Positions 33,940 through 41,820 of a stretch of 46,116 bases of DNA are shown piece after piece (within the stretch, counting starts at the first letter, position 1; each line of letters opens with the position of its first letter). A program made the translations under genes and the position numbers. The notes under the pieces were generated by a model, which saw only the letters and a list, made by a program, of their open reading frames with translations, searched no databases and had not been told where the DNA came from. This DNA is from Acidobacteriota bacterium (GTDB lineage Bacteria; Acidobacteriota; Terriglobia; Acidiferrales; UBA7541), in contig DAHUXN010000044.1 of the NCBI GenBank assembly GCA_027307115.1, positions 1 through 46,116 on the forward strand, written 5' to 3'.

Positions 33940-34973
33940 ACATGTCCCGCGAAAATTCCCGCCATCGAATAGCGATCGTTGGGGCATCCTCGTTGCGTGG
34001 AAAAGAACTGAAGGAAGTCATCGAGGATCGCAATTTTCCAGCTTCGGACATTGTTCTGCTGGATACCAGCGTCCCGGTTGGAACATTGGCGGAGGCAGCG
34101 GGCGAACCAACATTCATCAAGCCCATGGACCGCGAGAGCTTCGATGGTTTGCGTTTCGTTTTCTTCGCAGGCAGCGCTGACGAAGCCCGCGACAATTGGA
34201 AGCTGGCCCATGATGCGGGCGCGACGATCATCGACTTGACGGGCGCATTGGACGCAGCGGCGCATGCCGCCCCTTGGATCCCTGAATTGGACACGCTCGT
34301 CGCTCCGCCTGAACACAAAGCCAGAAAATCCGAAGGCAGCGGGATTTTTTCTTCTCCAGCGCCCGCGGTCATAATTGCCTGCATGCTCGCGGCGGGCCTG
34401 AAGAAGTTTTCGCCGGCGCGCCTGGCGATCTTGTTTTTTCCGCCGGTATCCGAACGCGGTCAGCTAGGCGTTGAGGAGCTTGAAAGGCAGACCGCTGATT
34501 TGCTGCTGTTTCGTCCCATCACGCGGGCAATTTTCGATACGCAGGTCGCGTTCAATCTTTTGGCAGGATACGGCGAGGCAAGCCGGCCGAGCCTTGCGGA
34601 AATGCGTGGTGCTATTGCCAAAGGTATAACCGCGTATCTGGGCGGGCGAATCGCGGTTCCGGCCGTGCAATTGCTTCAGGCGCCCGTTTTTTATGGATAC
34701 GGTTTCGCGGCCTACGCGGAGTTCGCGGAAAAATGCGAACCCTCGAAACTCGACAGCGCGCTCCTTGCGGCCGGTTTTCATCTGGTTGGGGAGGACGAGC
34801 CAAAGCCAACGAACGTGAGCGTAGCGGGCGAGGCGAAAATTCATTTGGCGCATGCGGAACGCGACGAGAATGTCAGCGGCGGCATCTGGCTCTGGGGAGT
34901 GACGGACAATTTGCAACTTGCCTCAGCCAACGCCGTGCGCATCGCGGAGGAGCTGCTTGCTCCCAAGATTTGA
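33936..34973 (+). CDS. aspartate-semialdehyde-dehydrogenase-like protein lacking the catalytic Cys
   Basis: A 345-residue protein with the N-terminal NAD(P) fold and C-terminal dimerisation domain of the Asd family. GASSLRGKELKEVI binds the nucleotide, and FFAGSADEAR and IDLTGAL align with the second and third Asd blocks. In true Asd the nucleophile sits in an N-P-N-C motif; here the place reads SSPAPAV with no Cys. The only nearby Cys is seven residues on, inside a helix. It is therefore probably not an active dehydrogenase, and resembles the Usg-1 type of paralogue. GTG 33936 overlaps the pssA stop; ATG 33942 is possible. lptE follows. Confidence 0.82.
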   Translation: MNMSRENSRHRIAIVGASSLRGKELKEVIEDRNFPASDIVLLDTSVPVGTLAEAAGEPTFIKPMDRESFDGLRFVFFAGSADEARDNWKLAHDAGATIIDLTGALDAAAHAAPWIPELDTLVAPPEHKARKSEGSGIFSSPAPAVIIACMLAAGLKKFSPARLAILFFPPVSERGQLGVEELERQTADLLLFRPITRAIFDTQVAFNLLAGYGEASRPSLAEMRGAIAKGITAYLGGRIAVPAVQLLQAPVFYGYGFAAYAEFAEKCEPSKLDSALLAAGFHLVGEDEPKPTNVSVAGEAKIHLAHAERDENVSGGIWLWGVTDNLQLASANAVRIAEELLAPKI

Positions 34974-35508
34974 TTCGCGGCGCGTGGCTCTCGCAAAGTC
35001 CATATCGGCGCTCGCGTGTGTGCTGGGGCTGGCTAGCGGATGTGGCTACCACGTCGCGGGCCGCGCGACGAGTTTGCCGTCAACCTGGCATACCATCGCC
35101 GTCCCCGCATTTGTCAATCGCACGCCCACATACCGCATCAAGCAGCGTGTCACTGACGCCGTCGTTCATGAACTTCTCGTCCGCACGAAATATCGCGTGG
35201 TGCCGCGCGCGGATGGTGCCGATGCCGTCCTTCACGGTGAAATCACCGATATCCAGGCGGTTCCGCTTCTCTTCGACGCCACTTCGGGCCACGTCACCAC
35301 CATGCTCGTGACCCTCAAAATGAAAGTCAGTCTCGTCGATCAATTTACCAAGAAAACCGTCTATCGCAACGACAATTTTGTATTTCGCGACGAATACCAG
35401 ATATCGAACGACGTCAGCACATTCTTTCAAGAGGGCGACCCGGCCATGGACCGCATGTCGCGCGCTTTCGCCGCCGATTTGGTCTCCGCGCTCTTGGAGG
35501 GCTTCTGA
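34957..35508 (+). CDS. lptE: LPS-assembly lipoprotein LptE
   Basis: A 183-residue outer-membrane lipoprotein that plugs the LptD barrel in LPS export. The signal ends in a lipobox LASGC with lipid-bearing Cys about 29, followed by GYHVAG, the usual LptE start. A VPAFVNRT strand, a helical segment with VTDAVVHELL and a C-terminal helix follow. TTG 34957 has GGAGGAG just upstream and gives an Arg-Arg n-region; GTG 34984 is another possible start. It overlaps the Asd-like gene by 17 bp and holA by one base. Confidence 0.85.
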   Translation: MLPRFDSRRVALAKSISALACVLGLASGCGYHVAGRATSLPSTWHTIAVPAFVNRTPTYRIKQRVTDAVVHELLVRTKYRVVPRADGADAVLHGEITDIQAVPLLFDATSGHVTTMLVTLKMKVSLVDQFTKKTVYRNDNFVFRDEYQISNDVSTFFQEGDPAMDRMSRAFAADLVSALLEGF

Positions 35509-36542
35509 TGCCCCAGGCCGAACTCGACAATTTCCTGCAAACCATCGCCAAGGGCAAAACGGTTCCTGCGATTCTGCTCCATGGAACCGATCCGTATCTT
35601 CGTGACCTCTGCCGCAAGGCGCTTGTCGAGAAATTCGTTCCCGAGCCTGCGCGTGATTGGGCCGTGACGAAACTGTCAGCTTCTGGCGGCGGCTGGGAAG
35701 AAATGCTGGAGCGCGCGCAAACTGTCCCCATGCTCTCCCCGCATCAAATTATTTTTCTCGATGGGATGGAAGCGCTCGAGCGTCTCGGCGATGAGTCCAG
35801 CGAAGAAGTTGGTGAAGCGCTCAAAGCCTACCTGAAAGACCCCGCGCCGTTTTCGATCGTAGTTTTCGAGGCGGAAGGTCTCGACGGCCGCCGCTGGGTT
35901 TCGAAATTGCTCACGGCAAATGCTCTGGTCGTCGAGCTCTCGGCGGGAGCCGGAAATATGGTGGCGTTTGCATCGGACATGGCTCGCGAAATGGGCGCGG
36001 AAATCGATCCCGCTGCCGCAGCAGAACTTGTGGAAGCAGTGAATGGTGAACCAGCGAAGATTCGGCTTGAGCTGCAAAAATTATCTCTTTACGCCACCGG
36101 AAGGAAGATCGAAGCTGCTGACGTCGAAGCTCTGGTCGTTTCAGCGAGAAAATACACTGTCTGGAAGTTCACCGAAGTCCTCGCGGCGCGTGATCGCCGC
36201 GCAGCGATGGATTTTTTCGATTGCCTATTGCGCGAAGGCGAGCAGCCGGCGGGAATGGTTGGCGCTCTGGCATGGACGTACCGGAAATTGATTGAAGCGA
36301 GGGAATTGCCGCCCGGAACGAATCAATTTCAAGCGGCGCGTGACTTGGGCCTGCGTCCGGAACCGGCGGGAATCGCGATGGCGCAGGCGCGAAAGGTTTC
36401 GCGGGAGCAACTTCTGGAGGGGATTGTCGCGCTTGCGGAAGCGGACAGCGCGTTGAAATCCGGCGGTCCAAATCCGCGTGCCACAATGGAGTTTCTGATT
36501 GCGCGCCTCACGGCTGTGCCCGCCAAGGCGGCGAACTCTTAG
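35508..36542 (+). CDS. holA: DNA polymerase III subunit delta
   Basis: A 344-residue clamp-loader subunit that opens the beta clamp. The N-terminal AAA+-like domain has ILLHGTDPYLRDLCRK, without a P-loop, as is normal for delta. A middle helical domain with FVDAVNGEPAKIRLELQKL-like pattern and the C-terminal collar domain (about 215-335) follow. lptE-holA adjacency is common. The start overlaps the lptE stop (TGATG), and the stop overlaps that of rpsT on the other strand by 4 bp. Confidence 0.9.
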   Translation: MPQAELDNFLQTIAKGKTVPAILLHGTDPYLRDLCRKALVEKFVPEPARDWAVTKLSASGGGWEEMLERAQTVPMLSPHQIIFLDGMEALERLGDESSEEVGEALKAYLKDPAPFSIVVFEAEGLDGRRWVSKLLTANALVVELSAGAGNMVAFASDMAREMGAEIDPAAAAELVEAVNGEPAKIRLELQKLSLYATGRKIEAADVEALVVSARKYTVWKFTEVLAARDRRAAMDFFDCLLREGEQPAGMVGALAWTYRKLIEARELPPGTNQFQAARDLGLRPEPAGIAMAQARKVSREQLLEGIVALAEADSALKSGGPNPRATMEFLIARLTAVPAKAANS

Positions 36543-36844
36543 GATTTTTTCGTTTTGCGCAGGCCGTTCAACGCAATTGTCAGACGCGACTTGTAGCGGT
36601 TCGCGGTGTTGCGAGGCAGCGAGTGGTTTTTGACGGCGCGGTCCAGTTCCGAAAATGTCTGCGGAACCATCTTTTCCGCCTTCGCCACGTCGCCTGCGGC
36701 GAGCGCCGCGCGATATTGCCGCATGGCCGTGCGGACGCGCGTGCGATTGGCGCGATTCGTGACCGTGCGATGCTCGGTCTGCCGCATATTCTTGAAAACT
36801 GACTTGGACCTTTTCTTCTGTTTTACAGCGGTGCCCGTGGGCAT
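36539..36844 (-). CDS. rpsT: 30S ribosomal protein S20
   Basis: A 101-residue, very basic helical protein that binds 16S rRNA early in 30S assembly. The QKKRSKSVFKNMRQTEHR stretch, RVRTAMRQYRAAL, then DRAVKNHSLPRNTANRYKSRL are typical S20. ATG 36844 has AAGGAG just upstream. Its last codon and that of holA overlap tail to tail. A near-perfect promoter lies 35-60 bases upstream, and a mobile-looking cassette ends about 16 bases beyond that. Confidence 0.95.
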   Translation of the reverse strand: MPTGTAVKQKKRSKSVFKNMRQTEHRTVTNRANRTRVRTAMRQYRAALAAGDVAKAEKMVPQTFSELDRAVKNHSLPRNTANRYKSRLTIALNGLRKTKKS

Positions 36845-36877
36845 CAAGCGCTCCTTCGAAGTTAGAATCGAATAGCA

Positions 36878-36906
36878 AGAGTATCGGACGGGCCACCGAT
36901 TGTCAA
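36878..36906 (-). promoter_or_regulatory. strong sigma-70 promoter of rpsT
   Basis: On the minus strand, consensus TTGACA (36906-36901), a 17-base spacer and TACTCT (36883-36878). Transcription should begin near 36871 with a leader of about 27 bases. The inverted repeat of the DHFR-like cassette starts 16 bases beyond the -35. Confidence 0.65.
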
Positions 36907-36921
36907 TTTGGCGCGCCTATT

Positions 36922-36941
36922 GGTAGTGTCTCAGTTTGAAT
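36922..36941 (+). repeat. left 20-bp terminal inverted repeat of the cassette
   Basis: GGTAGTGTCTCAGTTTGAAT, identical to the reverse complement of the right end. Inside it the match stops at once. 17 of 20 bases also match the left end of palindrome copy 2 (4412-4431). Confidence 0.88.
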
Positions 36942-37068
36942 CTCGGGATTGGGAAACGGACCTCTGGTTAATGGTCATACCGACAATGCGGCGCGGAGAT
37001 AGTGTTGAACCTCACCTCCGCGCGACGTCGGCTCAAGCTACTCTGAACGTGGAAAGGAGATTTGCAGC

Positions 37069-37602
37069 ATGGCAAAACTTGTCTACGGATTGAGCCAGTC
37101 CCTCGATGGCTACGTCGACCACATGAGGCTTGGGCCGCCTGTACCTGCGGCCTTCCGTCACTTCCTCGAGCTGGTGCGTGGCCTGACCGGCTTTGTTTAC
37201 GGCCGCCGCATGTATGAGGTAGTGCGTTATTGGGACGACGACCTTGCGGACTGGGACGCACAAGACCGCGACTTTGCAGCGGCGTGGCGGAGCCGGCCAA
37301 AGTGGGTCGTGTCGCGCTCTCTGAAGTCTGTTGGGCCTAATGCCACCCTTTTCGCGGATGACGTCGAGACGATGGTCCGTGGGTTGAAGGCCCAGCACGC
37401 CGGGGAGATTCATGTGGGCGGACCAGATTTGGCGCGTACTCTGACCGACCTTGGTCTTATCGATGAGTATCGGCTCTACTTGAGCCCCGTCGTGCTTGGT
37501 GGTGGCACGCCATTCTTCGCCGGCCCCCGGCCGCCGCTCCACCTGGTGGCCAGCGATTTAATCGCCGATGGCTTGATTCGGTTGACGTACGTTCCTGCTT
37601 AA
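37069..37602 (+). CDS. dihydrofolate reductase-family protein (RibD C-terminal type)
   Basis: A 177-residue soluble protein with AAAGGAG well placed before ATG 37069. It has the DHFR fold pattern of the RibD/YwjB-like group: MAKLVYGLSQSLDGYV, then GFVYGRRMYEVV, KWVVSRSL, HVGGPDLARTL and YLSPVVLGGG. These proteins bind NADPH; most reduce pteridine- or pyrimidine-like compounds, and the substrate of this group is mostly unknown. It is not the classical FolA or a DfrA, so trimethoprim resistance should not be assumed. It is the only gene between the inverted repeats of the cassette, and looks like its passenger. Confidence 0.88.
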   Translation: MAKLVYGLSQSLDGYVDHMRLGPPVPAAFRHFLELVRGLTGFVYGRRMYEVVRYWDDDLADWDAQDRDFAAAWRSRPKWVVSRSLKSVGPNATLFADDVETMVRGLKAQHAGEIHVGGPDLARTLTDLGLIDEYRLYLSPVVLGGGTPFFAGPRPPLHLVASDLIADGLIRLTYVPA

Positions 37603-37635
37603 TCGCGTGACGCGCCCGACGGACTGCGCTCAGAA

Positions 37636-37655
37636 ATTCAAACTGAGACACTACC
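37636..37655 (-). repeat. right 20-bp terminal inverted repeat of the cassette
   Basis: ATTCAAACTGAGACACTACC, a perfect reverse complement of the left end. It begins 33 bp after the DHFR-like stop. Just outside, CGTCG continues a similarity to the flank of the 58-bp palindromes (ACCCG). Confidence 0.88.
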
Positions 37656-37685
37656 CGTCGATTTCGCGCGTCGGTCGGTAGTAGC

Positions 37686-38006
37686 CTAATTCGAGGGATC
37701 GTCGATGTTTAGCCGGATGCTGGGCTCGGGCAGAGACTTCTTCCGGAGCTGCACTTTAGGGCGGAGGCTTTCCAACAGAAGAAGGAAGACGGTTACGAAC
37801 ATGAATACGAACGCAATGATCTCGAAGACGCGGCCCTCCCGGGCGAACACAAAAAAGGGTGCGATCAGCGGGCCTAACACAATCGAGCGCGGTGGTTTCA
37901 TTTCCAGTCTTGCCTGGCAATGGGGGCAGACGAGGTGCCTCCACGCATCCAAGTTAAGGAAAAGTGGCGTGCGCACGTCGTGATTGCAGGCGGGGCACTT
38001 TGCCAT
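37686..38006 (-). CDS. zinc-ribbon membrane protein of unknown function
   Basis: A 106-residue protein. CPAC (about 4-7) and CPHC (about 27-30) form a zinc ribbon at the N-terminus. Then a short hydrophobic patch (about 42-52) and a clear membrane segment at about 61-80 (rich in Phe, Val and Leu) lead to a basic tail. Ribbon domains of this kind usually face the cytoplasm. No partner is apparent; the neighbours point away or are separate units. Confidence 0.75.
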   Translation of the reverse strand: MAKCPACNHDVRTPLFLNLDAWRHLVCPHCQARLEMKPPRSIVLGPLIAPFFVFAREGRVFEIIAFVFMFVTVFLLLLESLRPKVQLRKKSLPEPSIRLNIDDPSN

Positions 38007-38275
38007 CGATGAAACTCCTTCGAGTATTGGGTTTAGTGTGGCTGGCCCTCCCCACTCGTGTCAATGGGACTTGAGCGATACAGCAACACTCTCCCGACCA
38101 CACGCGCTTGAATAACAAGTCACGATATTGCCGCCTATTACGCAATGTTTATTTGCTTCAGCTTTGCCTTACATTTCCTGCTTTGACGTCGTAGCGGAGA
38201 CAGCCTAAGATGGCGCGACGCGGATGCGGTTTCGCGTGACTTTTTATCGCCCAAAGCTATAGATTCATCTCAGCG

Positions 38276-39142
38276 ATGCCAATGCGGTGGCAATCTTCGA
38301 AGGCAGCGCGGCGATTCAGTTATCTGGCGCCGTTCGCGGCCGTGTGTCTCGTGGCCACGTTTTTCGCCGCAGTCACGCGGGCACAGAACCCGCGATCGCT
38401 GCGGCCTCAGGGATACGTCAACGATTTCGCCCACGTGCTCGCTCCCGATTCTAGAAAGGCCATCGACGCCCTCTGCCAGGAAGTGGACCGCAAGGCGCAG
38501 GCGCAAATCGCTGTCGTCACCGTGCGTTCCTTGGAAGGCAGATCCATTGAAGATTACTCCGTCGATCTCGCCACGCGTTGGGGAATTGGCCCCAAGCAAA
38601 AAGACCGCGGAGTGATGATTCTGCTGGCTCCCAACGAGCACGAATACCGCATCGAAGTCGGCTACGGCCTCGAACCCATCCTGCCCGATGGACTCGTGGG
38701 AAGTTTTGGCAGGGAAGCGCAGCCGCAGCTTAGAATCCGGAACTACAGCGGCGCGGTGTTGCTGCTCACCGAACGCATAGCCGCCGTGATTGCAAGAGAC
38801 CGTGGCGTAAAGCTCGACGCGTTGGCGCAAGAATCGCAGAACAATCCGATGGGCGCCGAAACTCCCCCACCGCCATTCACAGCGCGGAACATCGCAGTGC
38901 CATTGCTCTCCATTATGATGTTATTGTTCTTTCCGCTCCTCGGCCTGCTCATGCGCATGCGCGCGGGACGCAAGTACGGCCGCCGCGGGCACGGCGTGTG
39001 GTGGGCGGGCACTCCGTGGTATTTCGGAGGCGGGAACTGGGGCGGAGGTTCCTGGGGCGGCGGCGGATTTGGAGGAGGCGGGGGATTCGGCGGTTTTGGC
39101 GGCGGGTCGTTCGGTGGCGGCGGTGCCAGCGGCAGTTGGTGA
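38276..39142 (+). CDS. TPM-domain (YgcG/TLP18.3-like) exported membrane protein
   Basis: A 288-residue protein. A basic n-region and hydrophobic segment (about 15-36) form a signal peptide. The TPM domain covers about 43-170 (GYVNDFAHVLAPDSRKAIDAL, then QIAVVTVRSLEG, KDRGVMILLAP and YRIEVGYGLE). A membrane segment at about 205-224 follows, and the tail (about 240-288) is almost only Gly with Ser, Phe and Trp. The family (Psb32/YgcG) is linked to membrane-protein repair in chloroplasts and is poorly known in bacteria. It heads a trio with an NTase-like gene and lemA, and a TATAGA -10-like site lies at 38258-38263. Confidence 0.85.
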   Translation: MPMRWQSSKAARRFSYLAPFAAVCLVATFFAAVTRAQNPRSLRPQGYVNDFAHVLAPDSRKAIDALCQEVDRKAQAQIAVVTVRSLEGRSIEDYSVDLATRWGIGPKQKDRGVMILLAPNEHEYRIEVGYGLEPILPDGLVGSFGREAQPQLRIRNYSGAVLLLTERIAAVIARDRGVKLDALAQESQNNPMGAETPPPPFTARNIAVPLLSIMMLLFFPLLGLLMRMRAGRKYGRRGHGVWWAGTPWYFGGGNWGGGSWGGGGFGGGGGFGGFGGGSFGGGGASGSW

Positions 39143-39290
39143 TGAACGCCGCGGCAAGATAGTTTTTGCTGCTTGCGAAAAAATCCGCAAATTGTCAGTC
39201 CAAGTTTCGGTCGTATCTCGACCGGAAGAGAAATCTGCAGTTGGGCTTTTGATGTTACGGTAGGCGTGCCAGGCAGAAAGCGGCGGTGCG

Positions 39291-40010
39291 ATGGAAGAAT
39301 TGCTGCAACAGTTGAAAGAGAAGCTGCAACACGCGGCTGGCCCGAATTTAAAAGCCATCGTTCTCTATGGCTCCGCCGTGACGGGCGAATACCGCAAGCA
39401 GCACTCGGATATCAACATCCTCTGCATTCTCGAACGCACCGGCACGCCGGAGCTCGAAGCTCTCCACGAGACGGTCGCCTGGTGGAAACGAAAAGGGTTC
39501 GACGCGCCGCAGGTGTTCACGCCAGAGGAACTGCGCGCCTCCGCCGATATTTTTGCCATTGAATTGCTCGACATGAAGACGAACCACAGAATGATTTACG
39601 GCGACGATTTTTTCTCCATGCTCAACGTTCCCACGAACCTGCACAAATTGCAGGTGGAACGCGAACTGCGCACCAATATGGTGCGCCTGCGTCACGGTAT
39701 TTTGTCGGTGCCGCCCAAGGACCGCCTGGTGGTGAGTCTGATGGACGCATCGGTCTCGGCGTTCGTCACTTTGTTTCGCCACGCGCTGCTGGCATTCGGG
39801 GAGCCTGCTCCCGCTTCCAAGCGCGAAGTTGTCGACCGGGCTGCGGCGCTCGTAGACAGCAAGTCCGACGCTTTTCGCGCGATTCTCGATGTGCGCGAAG
39901 GCAAGCGAAAGCCTTCCGACGTGGATGCTCAGGAGACTTTGCGCGGGTTCGTCGAACTGGTCGAGCGCATGACCAACCTGGTCGACCGGCGTTTTGAGGG
40001 CACTTTCTAA
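39291..40010 (+). CDS. nucleotidyltransferase-fold protein with altered metal site
   Basis: A 239-residue soluble protein. Residues about 20-60 hold the Pol-beta-type core VLYGSAVTGEYRKQHSDIN. The GS pair (27-28) and first Asp (40) are in place, but the second metal-binding Asp is Asn (42), so D-x-D reads D-I-N. A helical domain fills about 110-235. The change suggests weak or absent transferase activity, or use as a ligand-binding domain. It lies between the TPM and LemA genes on the same strand. Confidence 0.82.
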   Translation: MEELLQQLKEKLQHAAGPNLKAIVLYGSAVTGEYRKQHSDINILCILERTGTPELEALHETVAWWKRKGFDAPQVFTPEELRASADIFAIELLDMKTNHRMIYGDDFFSMLNVPTNLHKLQVERELRTNMVRLRHGILSVPPKDRLVVSLMDASVSAFVTLFRHALLAFGEPAPASKREVVDRAAALVDSKSDAFRAILDVREGKRKPSDVDAQETLRGFVELVERMTNLVDRRFEGTF

Positions 40011-40066
40011 AACTCACGGGCGCACGGAAGATTTGGCGCCGTGCACGATTTTCGCGGAGGAGCAAA

Positions 40067-40648
40067 ATGAAAAAGGGATGGGCGGTGCTGGGCGTCATCG
40101 TCCTGCTTATCGTTATCGTGGGGGGAATGTACATCAGCGCACGAAATCAGATGGTGCGCAAGAACGAAACGGTCAAGTCCGACTGGGCGCAGGTGGATGT
40201 CGTGCTCGAACGCCGCGCCGATTTGATCCCCAACCTTGTTGCCACCGTGAAGGGCATCGCTGCGCAGGAAGTCACTGTCTTCACCGCCGTCGCAAACGCG
40301 CGCGCCAACTTGATGAACGCCCAAACTCCGAAAGACAAAATCGCGGCCAACGGCCAGCTCGATAGCGCGCTCGTCAAGGTGCTCGCGCTCACCGAGAATT
40401 ATCCTCAGCTCAAGTCCAACCAGAGTTTTTTGCAGCTTCAGGACGAATTGGCCGGATCTGAGAATCGCATCGCCGTCGAACGCAAGCGCTATGACGACGC
40501 GATTCAGGACTACAACACTTTCATAGGCACGTTTCCAAACAGCACGTTCGCGCGTTGGGCGGGCTTCCAGCGCAACGATGCATACTTCGCGGCATCTCCC
40601 GCGGAGCGTGCTGTCCCGAAAGTGGCCTTTCCCAGCGCGACGCAGTAG
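40067..40648 (+). CDS. lemA: LemA-family protein
   Basis: A 193-residue membrane-anchored protein. The N-terminal hydrophobic segment (about 6-26) is followed by a four-helix LemA domain: the RNQMVRKNETVKSDWAQVDVVLERRADLIPNLVATVKG block, and the later SFLQLQDELAGSENRI and YNTFIGTFPN parts. LemA proteins form helical bundles in the periplasm or at the membrane; role unclear. LemA and TPM-domain proteins are often neighbours in bacteria, so the pair probably works together. Confidence 0.93.
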   Translation: MKKGWAVLGVIVLLIVIVGGMYISARNQMVRKNETVKSDWAQVDVVLERRADLIPNLVATVKGIAAQEVTVFTAVANARANLMNAQTPKDKIAANGQLDSALVKVLALTENYPQLKSNQSFLQLQDELAGSENRIAVERKRYDDAIQDYNTFIGTFPNSTFARWAGFQRNDAYFAASPAERAVPKVAFPSATQ

Positions 40649-40799
40649 ATTTGCAGGAATCGCCGATGCGGCGGCGCGGTATCTTTCTGATAGCAAGCGG
40701 TATAAGTGGCGATGTCTTGACCGCCGCGTTCTACTCCTGTAACGTATCCTCACGGCGCAAACGGAGTGTGCCGCAGTGTATCAGCAGCTACCTACCTAG

Positions 40800-41810
40800 A
40801 TGAGACAAACTGTCAGGATGTCAGGGGACGTCGCCGATTTGTTCGGCACCTACGACGAAAATCTCAAGCTCCTCGAATCGACTCTCCACGTAACCACGCA
40901 ATTGCGCGACAGCGACCTTGAAATCGAAGGCGCTCCCGCCCAGGTGGGCCGCGCCGCTAAGTTCTTGAACGATTACAATCAATTGATCCGCGAAGGGCGT
41001 AAAATCGAGAGCGCACAGGTGAAAGCGATGTTGCGTATGGCCCACGAAGAGCCGGAATTCTCGATGCGCGGTGCCATCGAGCACGTGCGTCCGCGCGCCT
41101 TCGGTAAAAAACCCATCACCGCGAAAAGCTCCAATCAGCGCCGTTACATGGAGGCGCTCGAGCAATACGATATGGTGTTCGCCATTGGCCCCGGCGGAAC
41201 AGGCAAGACGTATCTGGCCGTCGCCATGGCCGCCTCCGCGCTCCTGACGAAGCAGGTCAACCGCATCATCCTCGTGCGTCCCGCTGTCGAAGCCGGCGAG
41301 CGCCTCGGCTTTTTGCCCGGCACGTTGCAGGAGAAGATTGATCCCTATATGCGTCCGCTCTACGATGCCCTCCACGACATGCTCGAAGCCGACAAACTCG
41401 AACGCTTCCTCGAGAAGGACATCATCGAAGTCGCGCCGCTCGCCTTCATGCGCGGCCGCACGCTGAACGATTCTTTCGTAATTCTGGACGAGGCGCAAAA
41501 CACCACCAGCGAGCAGATGAAAATGTTCCTCACGCGCCTCGGCTTCAACTCCAAGGCCGTAATCACTGGTGACGTTACGCAGATCGATTTGCCCGCCGAG
41601 CGCCGCTCCGGCCTCGTCGAAGCGCTTGACGTGGTGGGCAAGATCGAGGGCATCGCCGTGGTTCATTTCGATGAACGCGACGTCGTGCGCCACAACCTGG
41701 TTCAGCGCATCATCAAGGCCTACGAAGAATATGACGGCGGGCAGCACGGCAATCGCGCCGCGGCCAATAATCAGTCGCGCGAATCCGGCCGTCGCGGCAA
41801 AGCGGATTAA
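40800..41810 (+). CDS. phoH: PhoH-family ATPase
   Basis: A 336-residue cytoplasmic P-loop protein. Walker A GPGGTGKT (about 130-137) is followed by [16 protein letters not shown], and the Walker B region [14 protein letters not shown]-like N-terminal region covers about 20-90. Family members are linked to phosphate starvation and RNA handling with YbeY. ybeY is the next gene, as in very many bacteria. The C-terminus is short and polar. Confidence 0.93.
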   Translation: MRQTVRMSGDVADLFGTYDENLKLLESTLHVTTQLRDSDLEIEGAPAQVGRAAKFLNDYNQLIREGRKIESAQVKAMLRMAHEEPEFSMRGAIEHVRPRAFGKKPITAKSSNQRRYMEALEQYDMVFAIGPGGTGKTYLAVAMAASALLTKQVNRIILVRPAVEAGERLGFLPGTLQEKIDPYMRPLYDALHDMLEADKLERFLEKDIIEVAPLAFMRGRTLNDSFVILDEAQNTTSEQMKMFLTRLGFNSKAVITGDVTQIDLPAERRSGLVEALDVVGKIEGIAVVHFDERDVVRHNLVQRIIKAYEEYDGGQHGNRAAANNQSRESGRRGKAD

Positions 41811-41820
41811 TTCCACTCCC

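Larger units (their letters stand above)
36922..37655 (+). mobile_element. 734-bp cassette with perfect 20-bp terminal inverted repeats, no transposase
   Basis: GGTAGTGTCTCAGTTTGAAT (36922-36941) is repeated in reverse complement at 37636-37655. Between the two ends is one gene, a DHFR-like reductase, and about 130 bp of leader. No transposase, integrase or resolvase frame is present. The ends share the core TCAGTTTGAAT with the arms of the 58-bp palindromes at 2.7-5.8 kb. No target-site duplication is plain at the borders. This fits a passenger-carrying non-autonomous element moved in trans, like the mobile insertion cassettes known from Bacillus cereus. That is inference from structure. Confidence 0.7.

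Noticed and set aside
37069-37602. Trimethoprim-resistance dihydrofolate reductase
   Set aside because: The protein belongs to the RibD-C/YwjB-like group, not to FolA or the Dfr resistance families, so resistance cannot be claimed.
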